DNA of 64,000 nucleotides, from positions 42,068-106,067 of the forward strand of contig JARIBO010000057.1 in the NCBI GenBank assembly GCA_029257405.1, given 5' to 3'. Of the stretch, positions 40,900 to 50,699 are shown piece by piece. Positions within the stretch are counted from its first letter, which is position 1. Every line of letters begins with the position of its first letter. This stretch comes from Caryophanales bacterium. GTDB taxonomy: Bacteria > Bacillota > Bacilli > Bacillales > Amphibacillaceae. A program made the translations under genes and the position numbers. The notes beneath the pieces are model-generated. The model was given only the letters and a program-made list of their open reading frames with translations. It was not told the DNA's origin and made no database searches.

Positions 40900-41100
40900 T
40901 TAACGAATTTTACTTATAATAAACAAGATTAAACTTAAGATAATACTAATGACAATCGATGTCATAATTGGAAAATAAAATGATACATTTCCTTTTTTAA
41001 AACTAATATCTCCAGGTAATTTCCCGATGAATGATATAAAAAAACCAACGATAATTAGTATAATACCCATTAATATAATTAATTTCCCTGGATTAATCAT
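40900..41100 (-). CDS. DUF2905 small membrane protein
   Basis: 66-residue protein with two membrane helices and the DUF2905 core [21 protein letters not shown]. Found between ruvB and queA in many Bacillota; the function is unknown. The ATG at 41100 overlaps the ruvB stop; a TTG two codons earlier is the alternative. Confidence 0.85.
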   Translation of the reverse strand: MINPGKLIILMGIILIIVGFFISFIGKLPGDISFKKGNVSFYFPIMTSIVISIILSLILFIISKIR

Positions 41101-42097
41101 TTTCAATCATGGGTATACCGAAATGTTCATAAGCTTTTGCGGTTGCCACCCGACCTCTTGACGTTCTTTGCAAAAATCCTAATTGCATTAAATAAGGTTC
41201 ATATACATCTTCAACTGTTTGAGATTCTTCTCCGATTGTTGCAGCAAGTGTATCTATTCCAACTGGGCCACCTTTAAAGTTTTTCATGATTTCAGTCATT
41301 AACCTATGGTCTATATTATCTAACCCAACATCGTCGACTTGAAGCATTTTTAATGCTTCCATCGTCGTCCCAAGACTGATTTCTACTTCCCCACGTACTT
41401 GTGCTATATCACGGACCCGTTTTAATAACCTATTTGCAATTCTTGGTGTTCCTCTTGCACGCCTTGCAATTTCATTTGCTGCTTCATTTGTAATTGAAGT
41501 ATTAAAGATTAAAGCCGTTCTTTCAATAATATCACAAAGTTCACTTGGATTATAAAATTCTAATCTACTAAGGACACCAAAACGATCTCTTAAAGGAGCC
41601 GAAAGTAAGCCAGATCTTGTTGTAGCCCCAACAAGCGTAAATGGTGGTAAATCTATTTTAACTGATCTTGCACTTGGTCCTGAACCTATCACAATATCTA
41701 AAAAGAAATCTTCCATTGCAGGATAAAGAACTTCCTCAACGACTCGTGGAAGTCTATGAACTTCATCGATAAATAAAACGTCACCAGGCTCAAGCGAGGA
41801 AAGAATGGCGGCTAAATCACCTGCTCTTTCAATTGCTGGTCCTGAGGTTGATCTAAAATTTACTTCTAATTCATTTGCAATAATCGCTGCTAAGGTTGTT
41901 TTTCCAAGTCCAGGTGGACCATATAAAAGTACATGGTCTAGTGCTTCACCGCGCATTTTAGCGGCTTCAATAAAAATATCTAAATTTTCTTTTGCTTTAT
42001 TTTGACCAATATATTGCGCTAAGGTCGTCGGACGAAGACTTAATTCAATCGACGTATCATCTTGATGCTCTTCACTAGAGATAATCCGTTCGTCCAT
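41093..42097 (-). CDS. ruvB: Holliday junction DNA helicase RuvB
   Basis: AAA+ motor that drives branch migration together with RuvA. 334 residues; Walker [10 protein letters not shown] (60-68), Walker B DEVH (111-114), sensor [17 protein letters not shown] with the arginine finger, and the C-terminal winged helix. It follows ruvA by 19 bases. No ruvC is present, as is usual in Bacillota. Confidence 0.98.
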   Translation of the reverse strand: MDERIISSEEHQDDTSIELSLRPTTLAQYIGQNKAKENLDIFIEAAKMRGEALDHVLLYGPPGLGKTTLAAIIANELEVNFRSTSGPAIERAGDLAAILSSLEPGDVLFIDEVHRLPRVVEEVLYPAMEDFFLDIVIGSGPSARSVKIDLPPFTLVGATTRSGLLSAPLRDRFGVLSRLEFYNPSELCDIIERTALIFNTSITNEAANEIARRARGTPRIANRLLKRVRDIAQVRGEVEISLGTTMEALKMLQVDDVGLDNIDHRLMTEIMKNFKGGPVGIDTLAATIGEESQTVEDVYEPYLMQLGFLQRTSRGRVATAKAYEHFGIPMIEND

Positions 42098-42116
42098 TTT
42101 TTCACCTCACGATAAA

Positions 42117-42713
42117 TTATTTTTTAACAAGTAACGAAAGTCCGAGTTTAATGACTTCATTCACATTTAAAAGCTCAGATTTTCTTAATTCTGGTAAAAT
42201 TGCAGTAATTTCTTGCTGTCTATAACCTAATGCAAGAAACGCTTCTTCTGCTTCACTTATTGCTGTTGAATCTGTTGATTGATCAAATAAACCACTCGTT
42301 TCAAGTGTTTGTAGTGATGTTAATTTACCTTTTAAATCTAATATTATTTGTCTGGCAGTTTTCTTACCTACACCACGAAATTGCGTTAAATATTTTTCAT
42401 CTTCAGACTCAACTGCAGAGATAAAATCATTTACATTAACTGTTCCTAATATTAAGATAGCACTTTTGGGTCCAATACCAGAAACTGAAATTAATTTAAT
42501 AAATAAGTTTTTTTCATCTTCAGTTTTAAATCCGTATAAATTCATTACATCTTCTCTTACGTGATGATAAGTGTATACAAGGGTCTTTTTATTTAAATAC
42601 TCTTGAAATTCATAAGGATTAGCACAATTAATTTCATACCCTACGCCTTGAATATCTATCACAATGACATCTTCTTGAATTAACGTAACGATTCCATTAA
42701 TATAAGCAAACAT
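42117..42713 (-). CDS. ruvA: Holliday junction DNA helicase subunit RuvA
   Basis: Binds Holliday junctions and loads RuvB. 198 residues: OB-fold domain I (to about 63), helix-hairpin-helix domain II with SVSGIGPKSAILIL and FRGVGKKTARQIILDLKGKL, then domain III with EAFLALGYRQQEI that contacts RuvB. Normal length. Confidence 0.97.
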   Translation of the reverse strand: MFAYINGIVTLIQEDVIVIDIQGVGYEINCANPYEFQEYLNKKTLVYTYHHVREDVMNLYGFKTEDEKNLFIKLISVSGIGPKSAILILGTVNVNDFISAVESEDEKYLTQFRGVGKKTARQIILDLKGKLTSLQTLETSGLFDQSTDSTAISEAEEAFLALGYRQQEITAILPELRKSELLNVNEVIKLGLSLLVKK

Positions 42714-42725
42714 TCGCTAGCCCCT

Positions 42726-43451
42726 TTAGTCTTCTTTCATATTATGATGAATATCTTGAACATCTTCTGACTCTTCAAGCATTTCAATTAAATTCATCAT
42801 ACTTTGATTATCTTCTTCGTTTACTTCAGTATATGTTTGTGGAACTAATGTAATTTCAGAACTTTCAATTTCATAACCTTCATTTTTTAAATGATTAATT
42901 ACTTCATTAAAATCATCCGGTGTTGTATTAACTTCAAATACACCACTTTCGTATTCAATATCTTCTGCTCCAGCATCAATTGCCGTTAAAGTTAGTTCAT
43001 CTTCGTCTATTTTTTCATCTTCATTTAAAATGATAATACACCCTGTACGATTGAACATAAATGAAACACTACCTGTTGTACCTAAGTTTCCACCATTTTT
43101 ACTAAAAGCATGACGGATTTCTGCTGCTGTTCTATTTCTATTATCAGTTAAAACGTGGACTATAATTGCAATACCGCTTGGTCCATATCCTTCATAAGTA
43201 ACTTCTTCATAACTTGCACCATCTAAGGTACCCGTTGCTTTTTTAATTGCCCGGTCAATATTATCATTAGGCATATTATCATCTTTTGCTTTTTCTATTG
43301 CTAAACGAAGACCAGGATTCATATCTGGATCTCCGCCTGCTTTAGCTGCTGTATAGATGTTTTTAGCATGATACATAAATATCTTACCACGCTTTGCATC
43401 TTGTGCTCCTTTACGTCTTTGTATATTATGCCATTTTGAATGTCCTGCCAT
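42726..43451 (-). CDS. yebC: YebC/PmpR family protein
   Basis: 241 residues beginning [19 protein letters not shown], the YebC hallmark, with [17 protein letters not shown]. The family includes transcriptional regulators and, for YebC-type homologues, factors that help ribosomes pass proline-rich stretches; which of these applies here is open. It lies between nadE and ruvA. Confidence 0.93.
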   Translation of the reverse strand: MAGHSKWHNIQRRKGAQDAKRGKIFMYHAKNIYTAAKAGGDPDMNPGLRLAIEKAKDDNMPNDNIDRAIKKATGTLDGASYEEVTYEGYGPSGIAIIVHVLTDNRNRTAAEIRHAFSKNGGNLGTTGSVSFMFNRTGCIIILNEDEKIDEDELTLTAIDAGAEDIEYESGVFEVNTTPDDFNEVINHLKNEGYEIESSEITLVPQTYTEVNEEDNQSMMNLIEMLEESEDVQDIHHNMKED

Positions 43452-43466
43452 CTCAATTCCTCCTAA

Positions 43467-44210
43467 TTATTGTTTAAATCGATATTGAGTCGGTGTGTGT
43501 CGTTTATGTTCTGTTTTTTGATGCATATTTTCAATTATCTTTTTATCTTTTTCTGGAATTTCTTTTCCATCAAGGTAAGCATCTATCATATCGTATGAAG
43601 TACCCATTTCAATTTCATCAGTTTGACCTTCCCATAAATCTGCACTAGGCACCTTTTTAATGACACCTTCTGCAACTTTTAAATGTCTTGCAAGTTCGCG
43701 TACTTCACCTTTAGTTAAATCAATTAAAGGTAAAATATCTGAACCGCCATCTCCATATTTTGTAAAGTATCCCGTATACCATTCAGCCAAATTATCTGTA
43801 CCAACAACAAGATATTCATAATTTGTTGCAACAGAATATAATGCACTCATCCTTAATCGTGCGCGTAAATTAGCGTCATTAATCTGATCTTTATCAGCTT
43901 GCCAGTCATTTTTATCATTTATTTGTTTATAAATTTCACCATATAAAATTTCTTGTGACTGCGTTAAATCAATTGTTAAACTATTTATACCACTATCATT
44001 AATTATTATGTTTGCGTCTTTTATATCTGTTGGATTACTCTTAATCGGCATTACGACAGCTAATGAATTATCCGGAAAGGCAAGTTTTATTAGATAAGTG
44101 ACAACAGCAGAATCTATTCCTCCACTTAAACCAACAACTAATCCTTTTGTATGTGAATCTTTCACTTGTTTTCTCAACCACAAAACAAGTTCATTAGTAA
44201 GCTTCTCCAT
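43467..44210 (-). CDS. nadE: ammonia-dependent NAD+ synthetase
   Basis: Amidates NaAD to NAD+, the last step after NadD (4320-4889). 247 residues with the ATP-pyrophosphatase P-loop SGGIDSA (29-35), GTDNLAEWYTGYFTKYGDGG and ADLWEGQTDEIEMG. No glutaminase domain, so it uses ammonia. The ATG at 44210 follows AAGGAG at 8 bases and is preferred to a GTG three codons upstream. It sits beside yebC, not an arrangement I recognise from Bacillus. Confidence 0.94.
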   Translation of the reverse strand: MEKLTNELVLWLRKQVKDSHTKGLVVGLSGGIDSAVVTYLIKLAFPDNSLAVVMPIKSNPTDIKDANIIINDSGINSLTIDLTQSQEILYGEIYKQINDKNDWQADKDQINDANLRARLRMSALYSVATNYEYLVVGTDNLAEWYTGYFTKYGDGGSDILPLIDLTKGEVRELARHLKVAEGVIKKVPSADLWEGQTDEIEMGTSYDMIDAYLDGKEIPEKDKKIIENMHQKTEHKRHTPTQYRFKQ

Positions 44211-44287
44211 TTTTATCACTCCTTAGACAATACTTATAGTCTATCATTATTAAGTTAAATAGAAAAACTTTTATTAATAGATGTCAT

Positions 44288-44314
44288 AAAAAAAAGTCTT
44301 TCAGAGTGAAAGAC
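44288..44314 (-). terminator. terminator of pheA
   Basis: Eight-base arms GTCTTTCA and TGAAAGAC (44296-44303 and 44307-44314) followed by eight T on the minus strand. Confidence 0.85.
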
Positions 44315-44320
44315 GATTTT

Positions 44321-45175
44321 TTATACATCTAAATTATATACAGGATAAGTGCCTAGTACATTAACTTTACAACCTAATGCTTCTAATTCCCCTTTTACAC
44401 CAGGAAATAATACATCATCAAATGGTTCATCTACGTCTATAATGAAAAAATAATTACCTAAACCTGTTTTCATTGGACGTGACTCAATTTTTGATAAGTT
44501 CATTTTTCTCCAGGCAAAAGCAGATAAAACTTGATGAAGAACACCAGCACGATCTTCTGGCAATGTAATAAGTAGCGTTGTTTTTTCAGATAGAAGTTTT
44601 TGATTAATTTTAATAAGTGACGCATCTTTTGCTAAAACGACAAAGCGTGTATGATTATTTGGATAATCATGGATGTCTTTAGCAACAATATTTAAACCAT
44701 ACTCTTTTGCAGCTAACACATTACCTATCGCAGCGATTGGTTCGCTTGTTTTACTTACAATTTCAGCAGCACTTCCTGTTGAATCAGTATATTCAATTGT
44801 TACATTAGGTAACTCATTATGAATATACTGCTGACATTGTGCAATTGCTTGTGTGTGAGAATGAACTTCGGTTAAATCAGTTAATTCTCCTTCAAACTTT
44901 GGATTAATTAATAAATTCTGTTTAATTGGAACGACAAGTTCTGCACTAATAGGTAATCTCGCCTGGTGTACAAGATAATCTATTGTTAAATGAACGGTTC
45001 CTTCAATAGCATTTTCTATTGGAACGACTACAAGGTCTACTTCATCATTCACCACTGCATCTATACTCTGTGGAATTGTTTTATATGCAACTTTTGTTTC
45101 ACCGTTAAAAGCGGTATCAACAGCTAATTTCGTAAATGTACCTTTTGGCCCTAAATAACCAATTTTAATAGACAA
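44321..45175 (-). CDS. pheA: prephenate dehydratase
   Basis: Converts prephenate to phenylpyruvate in phenylalanine synthesis. 284 residues: catalytic domain with IGYLGPKGTFTKLA, VPIENAIEGTV, and NHTRFVVLAKD, then a C-terminal ACT domain for phenylalanine feedback (GVLHQVLSAFAWRKMNLSKIESRP). The frame runs to 45223, but the TTG at 45175 follows TGGAGGGA and gives the family N-terminus, so I chose it. In Bacillus pheA also follows obg. Confidence 0.95.
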   Translation of the reverse strand: MSIKIGYLGPKGTFTKLAVDTAFNGETKVAYKTIPQSIDAVVNDEVDLVVVPIENAIEGTVHLTIDYLVHQARLPISAELVVPIKQNLLINPKFEGELTDLTEVHSHTQAIAQCQQYIHNELPNVTIEYTDSTGSAAEIVSKTSEPIAAIGNVLAAKEYGLNIVAKDIHDYPNNHTRFVVLAKDASLIKINQKLLSEKTTLLITLPEDRAGVLHQVLSAFAWRKMNLSKIESRPMKTGLGNYFFIIDVDEPFDDVLFPGVKGELEALGCKVNVLGTYPVYNLDV

Positions 45176-45301
45176 GACGTTCCCTCCAGCGTTCTTACTT
45201 ACTTGAAAGATATAAACTATCACTATATTAACAAAATATTAAAGTTTATGCTATTTATAATAACTGAATTGACAAGATTCTAATGAATTAATTAAAATAA
45301 A

Positions 45302-46573
45302 CTATTCTACAAATTCAAATTCGAAATCGACGATTCGAATAGTGTCTCCATCTGCTGCGCCTCTTTTTCTTAATTCTTTATCCACTCCTAAATAACGAAC
45401 TTGACGTGCAAATCTTTGCACTGCCTCATCATATGCAAAATCTGTTGCATAAAATAAACGTTCGATCTCAGGACCTGATAAAATATATGCGCCATCATCC
45501 GCACGTGAAATAACAAACGGAGCTTCTTTTTCTTCATAACGAATCGTAACTTTTTCTTCTTCAATAGGTGCATACGGAATACTCGCTAATTTATCTGCTA
45601 TTTTATATAATAATTCATCAATTCCCGACCGCGTATATGTTGAAACTGGAATGACTTCGATATCAGAAGGTAATTTTTCTTTAAATTCTTTTAATTTTTC
45701 TTCTGATTCTGGCATATCCATTTTATTAGCGACGACAATTTGTGGTTTTTCAATTAAATGTGAACCATATGATGCTAGTTCAAAATTAATTCTTTCATAA
45801 TCTAAAAAAGGATCTCTTTCTTCTTCAAGAGGAGCAAGATCAATCATATGAACAATTAACTTCGTTCGTTCAACATGTTTTAGAAATTGATACCCAAGTC
45901 CTACACCTTCGTGAGCTCCTTCAATTAAACCAGGTAAATCTGCCATTACAAAACTTCTACCATCACTTACCGTTACAACTCCTAAATTAGGGGCAAGCGT
46001 TGTAAATGGATAATCAGCTATTTTAGGTCGTGCAGCACTTACTACTGATAATAGAGTAGACTTCCCAACGCTTGGAAATCCAACTAAACCGACATCAGCC
46101 ATAACTTTCATTTCTACACGAATATTTAACTCTTCACCTAGAACACCATTTTCGGCAATATTAGGTGCTGGATTTCTTGCAGATCTGAATTTAATATTAC
46201 CTCTTCCACCTTTTCCACCTTTAACAATAACTGCTTCTTCGTTATTTTCAGTTAAGTCAGCTATCGTTTCATTCGTTGTATCATTATACACTGTTGTACC
46301 TGGTGGAACTTCGACAATTAAAGGATCAGCATTTTTTCCATGTTTACCTTTACTCATACCGTTTTCACCGTGGTCAGCTTTAAAGTGTCGATTGTAACGG
46401 AAATCGATTAGTGTGGACAGCCCTTCATTTACTCTAAATATTACATCAGCACCATTTCCACCATCTCCACCTGCTGGACCACCTTCAGGAACGTATTTCT
46501 CTCTACGGAATGCAACGATACCATCGCCGCCATTACCAGCTTTAACAAAAACTTTTGCTTCATCTATAAACAT
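45302..46573 (-). CDS. obgE: Obg GTPase
   Basis: Ribosome-associated GTPase in 50S assembly and stress signalling. 423 residues: glycine-rich Obg fold (about 1-155), G domain with GFPSVGKST (G1), [12 protein letters not shown] (G3) and NKMD (G4), and a C-terminal OCT domain (about 345-423). I chose the ATG at 46573 behind AAAGAGGTG over a GTG nine bases upstream. It is downstream of the L21-Prp-L27 genes, beyond a terminator. Confidence 0.97.
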   Translation of the reverse strand: MFIDEAKVFVKAGNGGDGIVAFRREKYVPEGGPAGGDGGNGADVIFRVNEGLSTLIDFRYNRHFKADHGENGMSKGKHGKNADPLIVEVPPGTTVYNDTTNETIADLTENNEEAVIVKGGKGGRGNIKFRSARNPAPNIAENGVLGEELNIRVEMKVMADVGLVGFPSVGKSTLLSVVSAARPKIADYPFTTLAPNLGVVTVSDGRSFVMADLPGLIEGAHEGVGLGYQFLKHVERTKLIVHMIDLAPLEEERDPFLDYERINFELASYGSHLIEKPQIVVANKMDMPESEEKLKEFKEKLPSDIEVIPVSTYTRSGIDELLYKIADKLASIPYAPIEEEKVTIRYEEKEAPFVISRADDGAYILSGPEIERLFYATDFAYDEAVQRFARQVRYLGVDKELRKRGAADGDTIRIVDFEFEFVE

Positions 46574-46600
46574 TTGATTCACCTCTTTAAAGTATATTAT

Positions 46601-46634
46601 AAAAAGACTCCATTCCGAAATGGATTGGAGTCTT
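46601..46634 (-). terminator. terminator or attenuator between rpmA and obgE
   Basis: Hairpin with arms containing AAGACTCCA and TGGAGTCTT (46604-46634) and a T run on the minus strand at 46605-46601. It should reduce transcription from the ribosomal genes into obgE. Confidence 0.8.
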
Positions 46635-46648
46635 CAATGTGTTTAAAT

Positions 46649-46939
46649 TTATGCTTCTACAGCTTCTGGATAAACGCTAACTTTTTTGTTTTTACGACCA
46701 TTACTTTCAAATTTAACAATACCGTCAATTTTTGCAAATAATGTATCGTCTCTACCTAATCCAACGTTTTCACCTGGATAAATTGTTGTACCGCGTTGGC
46801 GGAAAAGAATAGATCCTCCTGTTACAAATTGACCATCTGCACGTTTCGCACCTAGACGTTGTGAATGAGAATCACGACCGTTTCTAGTGCTCCCCGCACC
46901 CTTTTTAGTCGCGAAGAACTGTAAATCTAATTTTAACAT
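46649..46939 (-). CDS. rpmA: 50S ribosomal protein L27 with cleavable N-terminus
   Basis: 96-residue L27 beginning [10 protein letters not shown], then [14 protein letters not shown]. Bacillota L27 carries this extension, which the Prp protease cuts after LQFFA so that the mature N-terminus reaches the peptidyl-transferase centre. The gene for Prp lies directly upstream in the same operon. Confidence 0.98.
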   Translation of the reverse strand: MLKLDLQFFATKKGAGSTRNGRDSHSQRLGAKRADGQFVTGGSILFRQRGTTIYPGENVGLGRDDTLFAKIDGIVKFESNGRKNKKVSVYPEAVEA

Positions 46940-46955
46940 AGCTCGGCCTCCTCCC

Positions 46956-47282
46956 TTATTTATCTTTTATTGTAATAAATTGTTTATAGTCATTTTCAAT
47001 CGTGATTAAAGAAATAACCATCGCTTCAAATATCAGTCTTGCTTTTTCTTTTATTTCAGATGAAATGTTAGGGGGTATAAAAACCTCTAAATAACCACCT
47101 TCATTCATGTTAACGTCTAACTCTATATTACATAAAGAAGTAACAGCATTAACTGAACCAAAAGAAACTGCTGAGACACCTGCACATACAAGGTCATAGC
47201 CGTAAGGGCCACTATCTGCATGACCAGATAATTTGAAACCATTAATTAATCCTTTTTCACGAAAAATTTTAATTTTAATCAT
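46956..47282 (-). CDS. prp: ribosomal-processing cysteine protease Prp
   Basis: 108-residue protease (YsxB family) that removes the L27 N-terminal extension. Catalytic His21 in GHADSG and Cys33 in DLVCAGVS are both present. It lies between rplU and rpmA, the constant arrangement in Bacillota. Confidence 0.95.
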   Translation of the reverse strand: MIKIKIFREKGLINGFKLSGHADSGPYGYDLVCAGVSAVSFGSVNAVTSLCNIELDVNMNEGGYLEVFIPPNISSEIKEKARLIFEAMVISLITIENDYKQFITIKDK

Positions 47283-47294
47283 TTAATTAACACC

Positions 47295-47603
47295 TTAAGC
47301 ATTAATTTTATCAATTACTAATTTAGTAAATGGTTGGCGATGACCTTGTTTACGGCTATAATTCTTTTTAGGCTTATATTTAAATACCGTAATCTTTTTA
47401 TCGCGACCTTGTTTGCTAACTTTAGCTGTAACTGTTGCACCTTCTACGTAAGGAGCACCAACTTGAACTGAATCTCCACCAATAAACAATACTTTATCAA
47501 AAGTAATTGTTTCATTAGTATCAGCAGCTACTTTTTCAATTTGAATCTCTTGACCTTCTGTTACTTTAACTTGCTTACCACCTGTTTCAATGATTGCATA
47601 CAT
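47295..47603 (-). CDS. rplU: 50S ribosomal protein L21
   Basis: 102-residue L21: [14 protein letters not shown] at the start and [20 protein letters not shown] with the rRNA-binding basic segment at the end. It starts with ATG behind AGGAGGTG and is preceded by an L21-type structured leader. Confidence 0.98.
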   Translation of the reverse strand: MYAIIETGGKQVKVTEGQEIQIEKVAADTNETITFDKVLFIGGDSVQVGAPYVEGATVTAKVSKQGRDKKITVFKYKPKKNYSRKQGHRQPFTKLVIDKINA

Positions 47604-47706
47604 TAACTTGCACCTCCTATATTATCTAAGACTCGCCATACAGGTATTACATATGTAATTTAACCTTATCTGTGCGGTTGTAGCACGGGTGCTACGAATG
47701 AATAAC
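47604..47706 (-). ncRNA. L21 leader (autoregulatory 5' UTR of rplU)
   Basis: Structured leader between promoter and rplU with a perfect hairpin GTAGCAC-CC-GTGCTAC near 47682-47697, followed by ACCGCACAGATAAGGTT and a second inverted repeat ATTACATATGTAAT. Position and the hairpin fit the Bacillota L21 leader, which is thought to bind L21; a covariance search would settle it. Confidence 0.8.
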
Positions 47707-47712
47707 AAAATA

Positions 47713-47741
47713 ATAATACCACATATAAATTATTTATGCAA
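47713..47741 (-). promoter_or_regulatory. promoter of the rplU-prp-rpmA operon
   Basis: Minus-strand TTGCAT (47736-47741), a 17-base spacer ending TGG and TATTAT (47713-47718): an extended -10 promoter just after minD. Confidence 0.65.
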
Positions 47742-47745
47742 CCAA

Positions 47746-48540
47746 CTAGCTTTTAAAAATACCCTTTAACTTTTTAAAGAACCCTTTTTCTTCAGTTAAA
47801 TTTTGAAGTGGTACATTTTCTCCTAAAATTCTTCTTGCTATATTACGGTATGATATCGAAACGCTTGAATTAGGCTGGAATGCAATTGGCTCTCCTTTAT
47901 TGGAAGCACTAATTACGTCATCACTATCTGCAACAATTCCAATTAAATCAATTGATAATAGTTGAACAATATCGTCAATAGCCATCATATTTCCATCTTC
48001 GATCATATGATTTCTAATTCGATTAACAAGTAACTCAGGTCGTTCAATATGCTCTTCTTGCTCGAGCAATCCAACAATTCTATCTGCGTCTCTTACACTC
48101 GCTTTTTCTGGTGTCGTAACTACAATTGCCTTGTCAGCAGCAACGATAGCATTTTCAAATCCTTGCTCTATACCTGCTGGACAATCGATGATAACGAAAT
48201 CGAAATCTTCTTTTAACTCCGTTACTATTTTCATCATGCCTTCTTTTGTTATAGCAGACTTATCACTTGTTTGTGCTGCTGGAAGAAGTGAAAGTGATTC
48301 AAAACGTTTATCTTGAATTAATGCTTGATTTAAACGGCATCGTTCATCAATAACATCTACAATGTCATAAATTATTCTATTTTCTAGGCCCATAATAACG
48401 TCTAAATTTCTTAATCCGATATCTGTATCAATTAAGCAAACCTTTTTATCCATTAAAGCAAGTGCTGTACCTATATTAGCAGACGTAGTCGTTTTCCCCA
48501 CTCCACCCTTACCTGATGTTATTACAATTGCTTCACTCAT
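47746..48540 (-). CDS. minD: septum-site determining ATPase MinD
   Basis: Membrane-associated ParA-type ATPase that places the division site with MinC. 264 residues with the deviant Walker A KGGVGKTT (11-18), VIIDCPAGIE, and a C-terminal amphipathic membrane-targeting helix ending FFKKLKGIFKS. It overlaps minC by 8 bases. No minE; a DivIVA/MinJ system would be expected but is not in the window. Confidence 0.95.
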   Translation of the reverse strand: MSEAIVITSGKGGVGKTTTSANIGTALALMDKKVCLIDTDIGLRNLDVIMGLENRIIYDIVDVIDERCRLNQALIQDKRFESLSLLPAAQTSDKSAITKEGMMKIVTELKEDFDFVIIDCPAGIEQGFENAIVAADKAIVVTTPEKASVRDADRIVGLLEQEEHIERPELLVNRIRNHMIEDGNMMAIDDIVQLLSIDLIGIVADSDDVISASNKGEPIAFQPNSSVSISYRNIARRILGENVPLQNLTEEKGFFKKLKGIFKS

Positions 48541-49204
48541 TTAATAAACTCCTTTCAAACACACTTAATTCTTTTTCTATTTGTGGAAATCCTTTTAATT
48601 CATTTAAATTAATCTTCTTTTCTTTAACTGATGCATATTTTAAATAAACCCCTTCAGAATCGTGATCAGGTGATCTACTTATATGCTCACCTATTCTTAA
48701 TTGAGTCGGATTCATAAATGAAGCTGCAATAATTGCTTCATTATTATTGAGTCCAGCATGTGCATTACCCAACAATTTACCTAAAATAAAAATATTTTCA
48801 GTAGCCTCTACCCTACCTCCAGGGTTTACATCTCCGATGAGTAATAAACTACCTTCAACTTTGATTATTTGTCCTGATCTAACTACACGACTATATGCTT
48901 TAATTTGTGATTCATTATACTTTTGTAACACTTCATTTTTTGGTATTAATTCGGTTTCTAAATTTTCAATATGTAATTTATATTCTTCTTCAAGCAATTT
49001 TTTCAACTTTTCTTCTTGTGATTTTTTTAAATAGCGATAACCTAACTTAACAGTAATTGGTACAGTATCACTTTTCATACTCAAATGATTGTCGAGAAGA
49101 AATTTTTTTAACTCCTCTAAAACATTAGAAAAACCAGCTTCATCATTTAAAGTAAGGATTATTCCTTTACTTGTTCCTTTTAAATTAATTAAATTAGTTG
49201 ACAT
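48533..49204 (-). CDS. minC: septum-site determining protein MinC
   Basis: FtsZ assembly inhibitor. 223 residues: an N-terminal FtsZ-interacting domain, then the C-terminal beta-helix domain with SGQIIKVEGSLLLIGDVNPGG and the segment LLGNAHAGLNNNEAIIAA typical of MinC. It lies between mreD and minD as in Bacillus. Confidence 0.93.
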   Translation of the reverse strand: MSTNLINLKGTSKGIILTLNDEAGFSNVLEELKKFLLDNHLSMKSDTVPITVKLGYRYLKKSQEEKLKKLLEEEYKLHIENLETELIPKNEVLQKYNESQIKAYSRVVRSGQIIKVEGSLLLIGDVNPGGRVEATENIFILGKLLGNAHAGLNNNEAIIAASFMNPTQLRIGEHISRSPDHDSEGVYLKYASVKEKKINLNELKGFPQIEKELSVFERSLLNE

Positions 49205-49227
49205 GAATGTTCACCTTCTTTTTTTGA

Positions 49228-49752
49228 TTAAATAGATATTCGATTATTTAGATTGATAATTACTTTTTTTATAAATGGATAGGTTATGATTAAAAAGAAT
49301 ATATTAGCAATAATTGTTGGAATAAGGCGGATAGTTAAGTTATCTAACCAATATACATTTGTAATTCCTAGTACTGTATAAACACCGCCAACTACTCCTT
49401 CTATTACAAGTATAGTAATAATAGTTGTAATTACTGCCATTAAAAAATTTTCTTGCAAAATGCGTTTTAATAGAGTTGCAATAAAGAATGCAAAACCATA
49501 AGCAAACATATAAACTCCTAGTGTATTTGTATAAACAATATCTACTAACAAGCCAAATATAATTGCATAGACAATTAACACATGTGATTTGTCTTCTTTA
49601 TAAAATAGATTAACTACAATTAAAAATACTATAATCCAGTGAGGAATAAAAATAATCGAAACATTTATTAAACTTTCTGGTAATAATTCAAGTGCGACAC
49701 CTTCTAATACTAAGAAGACAAATAAAACTATAGCAAGAAAAGCCTGTCTCAC
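49228..49752 (-). CDS. mreD: rod shape-determining protein MreD
   Basis: 174-residue integral membrane protein with about six helices and the conserved GLLVDIVYTNTLGVYMFAY segment. Partner of MreC in the elongation machinery. It overlaps mreC by 4 bases. Confidence 0.92.
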   Translation of the reverse strand: MRQAFLAIVLFVFLVLEGVALELLPESLINVSIIFIPHWIIVFLIVVNLFYKEDKSHVLIVYAIIFGLLVDIVYTNTLGVYMFAYGFAFFIATLLKRILQENFLMAVITTIITILVIEGVVGGVYTVLGITNVYWLDNLTIRLIPTIIANIFFLIITYPFIKKVIINLNNRISI

Positions 49753-50687
49753 AGTTCTTCCTCCTCAACATCTACTGGTTCGCGTACTTCTTCGTCTTCT
49801 TCAGATGGATTACTTTCTTCTTCATCTGCGTTAATTTCTTGTCCTGTTAGCAAACTGCGATCTACAACTATTACACTATTCAAGTCATACATATTAGCTG
49901 CCGGTTTAATTAAGGCAGTTTTTGTTAATCCATATTGATCTGGCTCAACTTCTTTTACTTCACCTATTAATATATTATCAGGATATGAACCACCTAAATT
50001 TGAAGTTACAACTAATTCTCCTTTTTTAATTTCTTCTTTAGAATCTTCAATTATTCTAAAGACCAGAGATTCAGTTTCGCTATCATACTTTTCAATTAAA
50101 CCAAATAAATCTTTTCCTTTATCGCGTTTTACAACTGCTGAAATGCGATTTAATTGATCAAATCCTGTTAATAATTGAACTGTTGATGTTAAATTAGAGG
50201 CTTTTTTAATTTTTCCTACCATGCCATCAGCAGTAATAACTGCCATGTTATCTTCTACTCCTTGGTTTTTACCTCGATCAATAGTTATTTGTTCTAACCA
50301 GCGTTCTGGTGATCGTGAGATAACAGTAGCATTAATTGGATTATAATCACGACTTGATTCATTAATTTCTAATAATTCTCTTAAGTCCTTGTTTTCATTT
50401 TCTAATTTGCGGTTATCAAAAACTAGTGTTTTATACTCTGATATTTTTTCTCTTAACAATTGGTTTTCTTTATATGTTGATTTGAGCTCTTTCACATTTG
50501 AGTAAGAATCAACAATTAATTCAACTGGTTTATAAATCACTCCTTGGACCCAGCCAACAGAATCTTTTATGAATTGTTCTGGCTTGGTTAAATTATCTTT
50601 GTTAGTTAGCGAATATCCGATTAAAACAACCATTAAGATAATACCTAAGAGAATGATAAATAAGGATTTCCTTCTTGAAAATGACAT
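49749..50687 (-). CDS. mreC: rod shape-determining protein MreC
   Basis: 312 residues: a cytoplasmic tail, one transmembrane helix (about 9-27), a coiled coil (about 68-112) and the extracellular beta domain with ATVISRSPERWLEQITIDRG and GGSYPDNILIGEV. An acidic tail of about 35 residues, rich in Glu and Asp, follows the domain; it is longer than I would expect for the family. Between mreB and mreD. Confidence 0.94.
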   Translation of the reverse strand: MSFSRRKSLFIILLGIILMVVLIGYSLTNKDNLTKPEQFIKDSVGWVQGVIYKPVELIVDSYSNVKELKSTYKENQLLREKISEYKTLVFDNRKLENENKDLRELLEINESSRDYNPINATVISRSPERWLEQITIDRGKNQGVEDNMAVITADGMVGKIKKASNLTSTVQLLTGFDQLNRISAVVKRDKGKDLFGLIEKYDSETESLVFRIIEDSKEEIKKGELVVTSNLGGSYPDNILIGEVKEVEPDQYGLTKTALIKPAANMYDLNSVIVVDRSLLTGQEINADEEESNPSEEDEEVREPVDVEEEEL

Positions 50688-50699
50688 TTCTACACCTAC